From positions 1 through 34,438 of the forward strand of contig CALPON020000017.1 in assembly GCA_943325195.2 (NCBI GenBank): 34,438 nucleotides of DNA, written 5' to 3'. The notes under the pieces were generated by a model, which did no database searches, was not told where the DNA came from, and saw only the letters and a program-made list of their open reading frames with translations. Shown piece after piece: positions 34,016-34,438 of this stretch. The stretch is from Sphingobacterium thalpophilum (GTDB lineage: Bacteria > Bacteroidota > Bacteroidia > B-17B0 > Aurantibacillaceae). A program made the position numbers and the translations under genes. The stretch's first letter is position 1, and each line of letters opens with the position of its first letter.

Positions 34016-34438
<423 letters not shown>

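Overview
The window looks like a chromosomal segment of a Bacteroidota bacterium, probably Flavobacteriales-like. Four signs point there: promoters of the TTG–N17-20–TAnnTTTG type rather than sigma70 -35/-10 boxes; mostly absent Shine-Dalgarno sequences; a gliding-motility lipoprotein (GldD) and a giant secreted protein with a type IX secretion (T9SS) C-terminal domain; and secY running straight into infA with no map or adk between them. The partial 16S rRNA at the right edge fits this, but I cannot name a genus.

Layout. 1-2061: a possible dispersed repeat, then two minus-strand genes, a SAM methyltransferase and ruvB. 2288-3733: a PepD-type M20 dipeptidase on the plus strand. 3734-4686: a gene-free block of palindromic DNA, made of a ~70-bp tandem repeat and a nested multi-hairpin element. 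4687-6733: rpsA (S1) with its own promoter, a possible pseudoknot leader and a strong terminator. 6734-7419: weakly structured DNA around one small ORF. 7420-25180: one uninterrupted translation gene cluster, str (rpsL-rpsG-fusA), S10, spc and alpha operons fused, ending with rpoA-rplQ and a terminator. 25322-29845: a 1507-residue T9SS-exported protein. 29863-33231: a periplasmic S41 protease, a Rieske-fold-like lipoprotein, gldD and ssb. 33445-34438: two tandem rRNA promoters, a ~390-nt leader and the first ~420 nt of 16S rRNA.

How it works together. The cluster holds 27 ribosomal protein genes (28 with rpsA) plus EF-G, IF1, SecY and RNA polymerase alpha, all co-directional. The rpsL promoter, an internal promoter before rpsH and rRNA promoter P1 share nearly the same -7 box and a C/T-rich start region, which suggests joint control of ribosomal protein and rRNA synthesis. 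Several wider gaps inside the cluster hold perfect or near-perfect hairpins, the best being three in a row between rpsK and rpsD; these are candidates for feedback or RNA-processing sites. Only rplE and rplF carry strong Shine-Dalgarno sequences. The most unusual DNA is the 1.07-kb palindromic block before rpsA. No phage, CRISPR, toxin-antitoxin or defence genes are visible. All promoter and hairpin calls come from reading the sequence by eye, without folding software or database searches.
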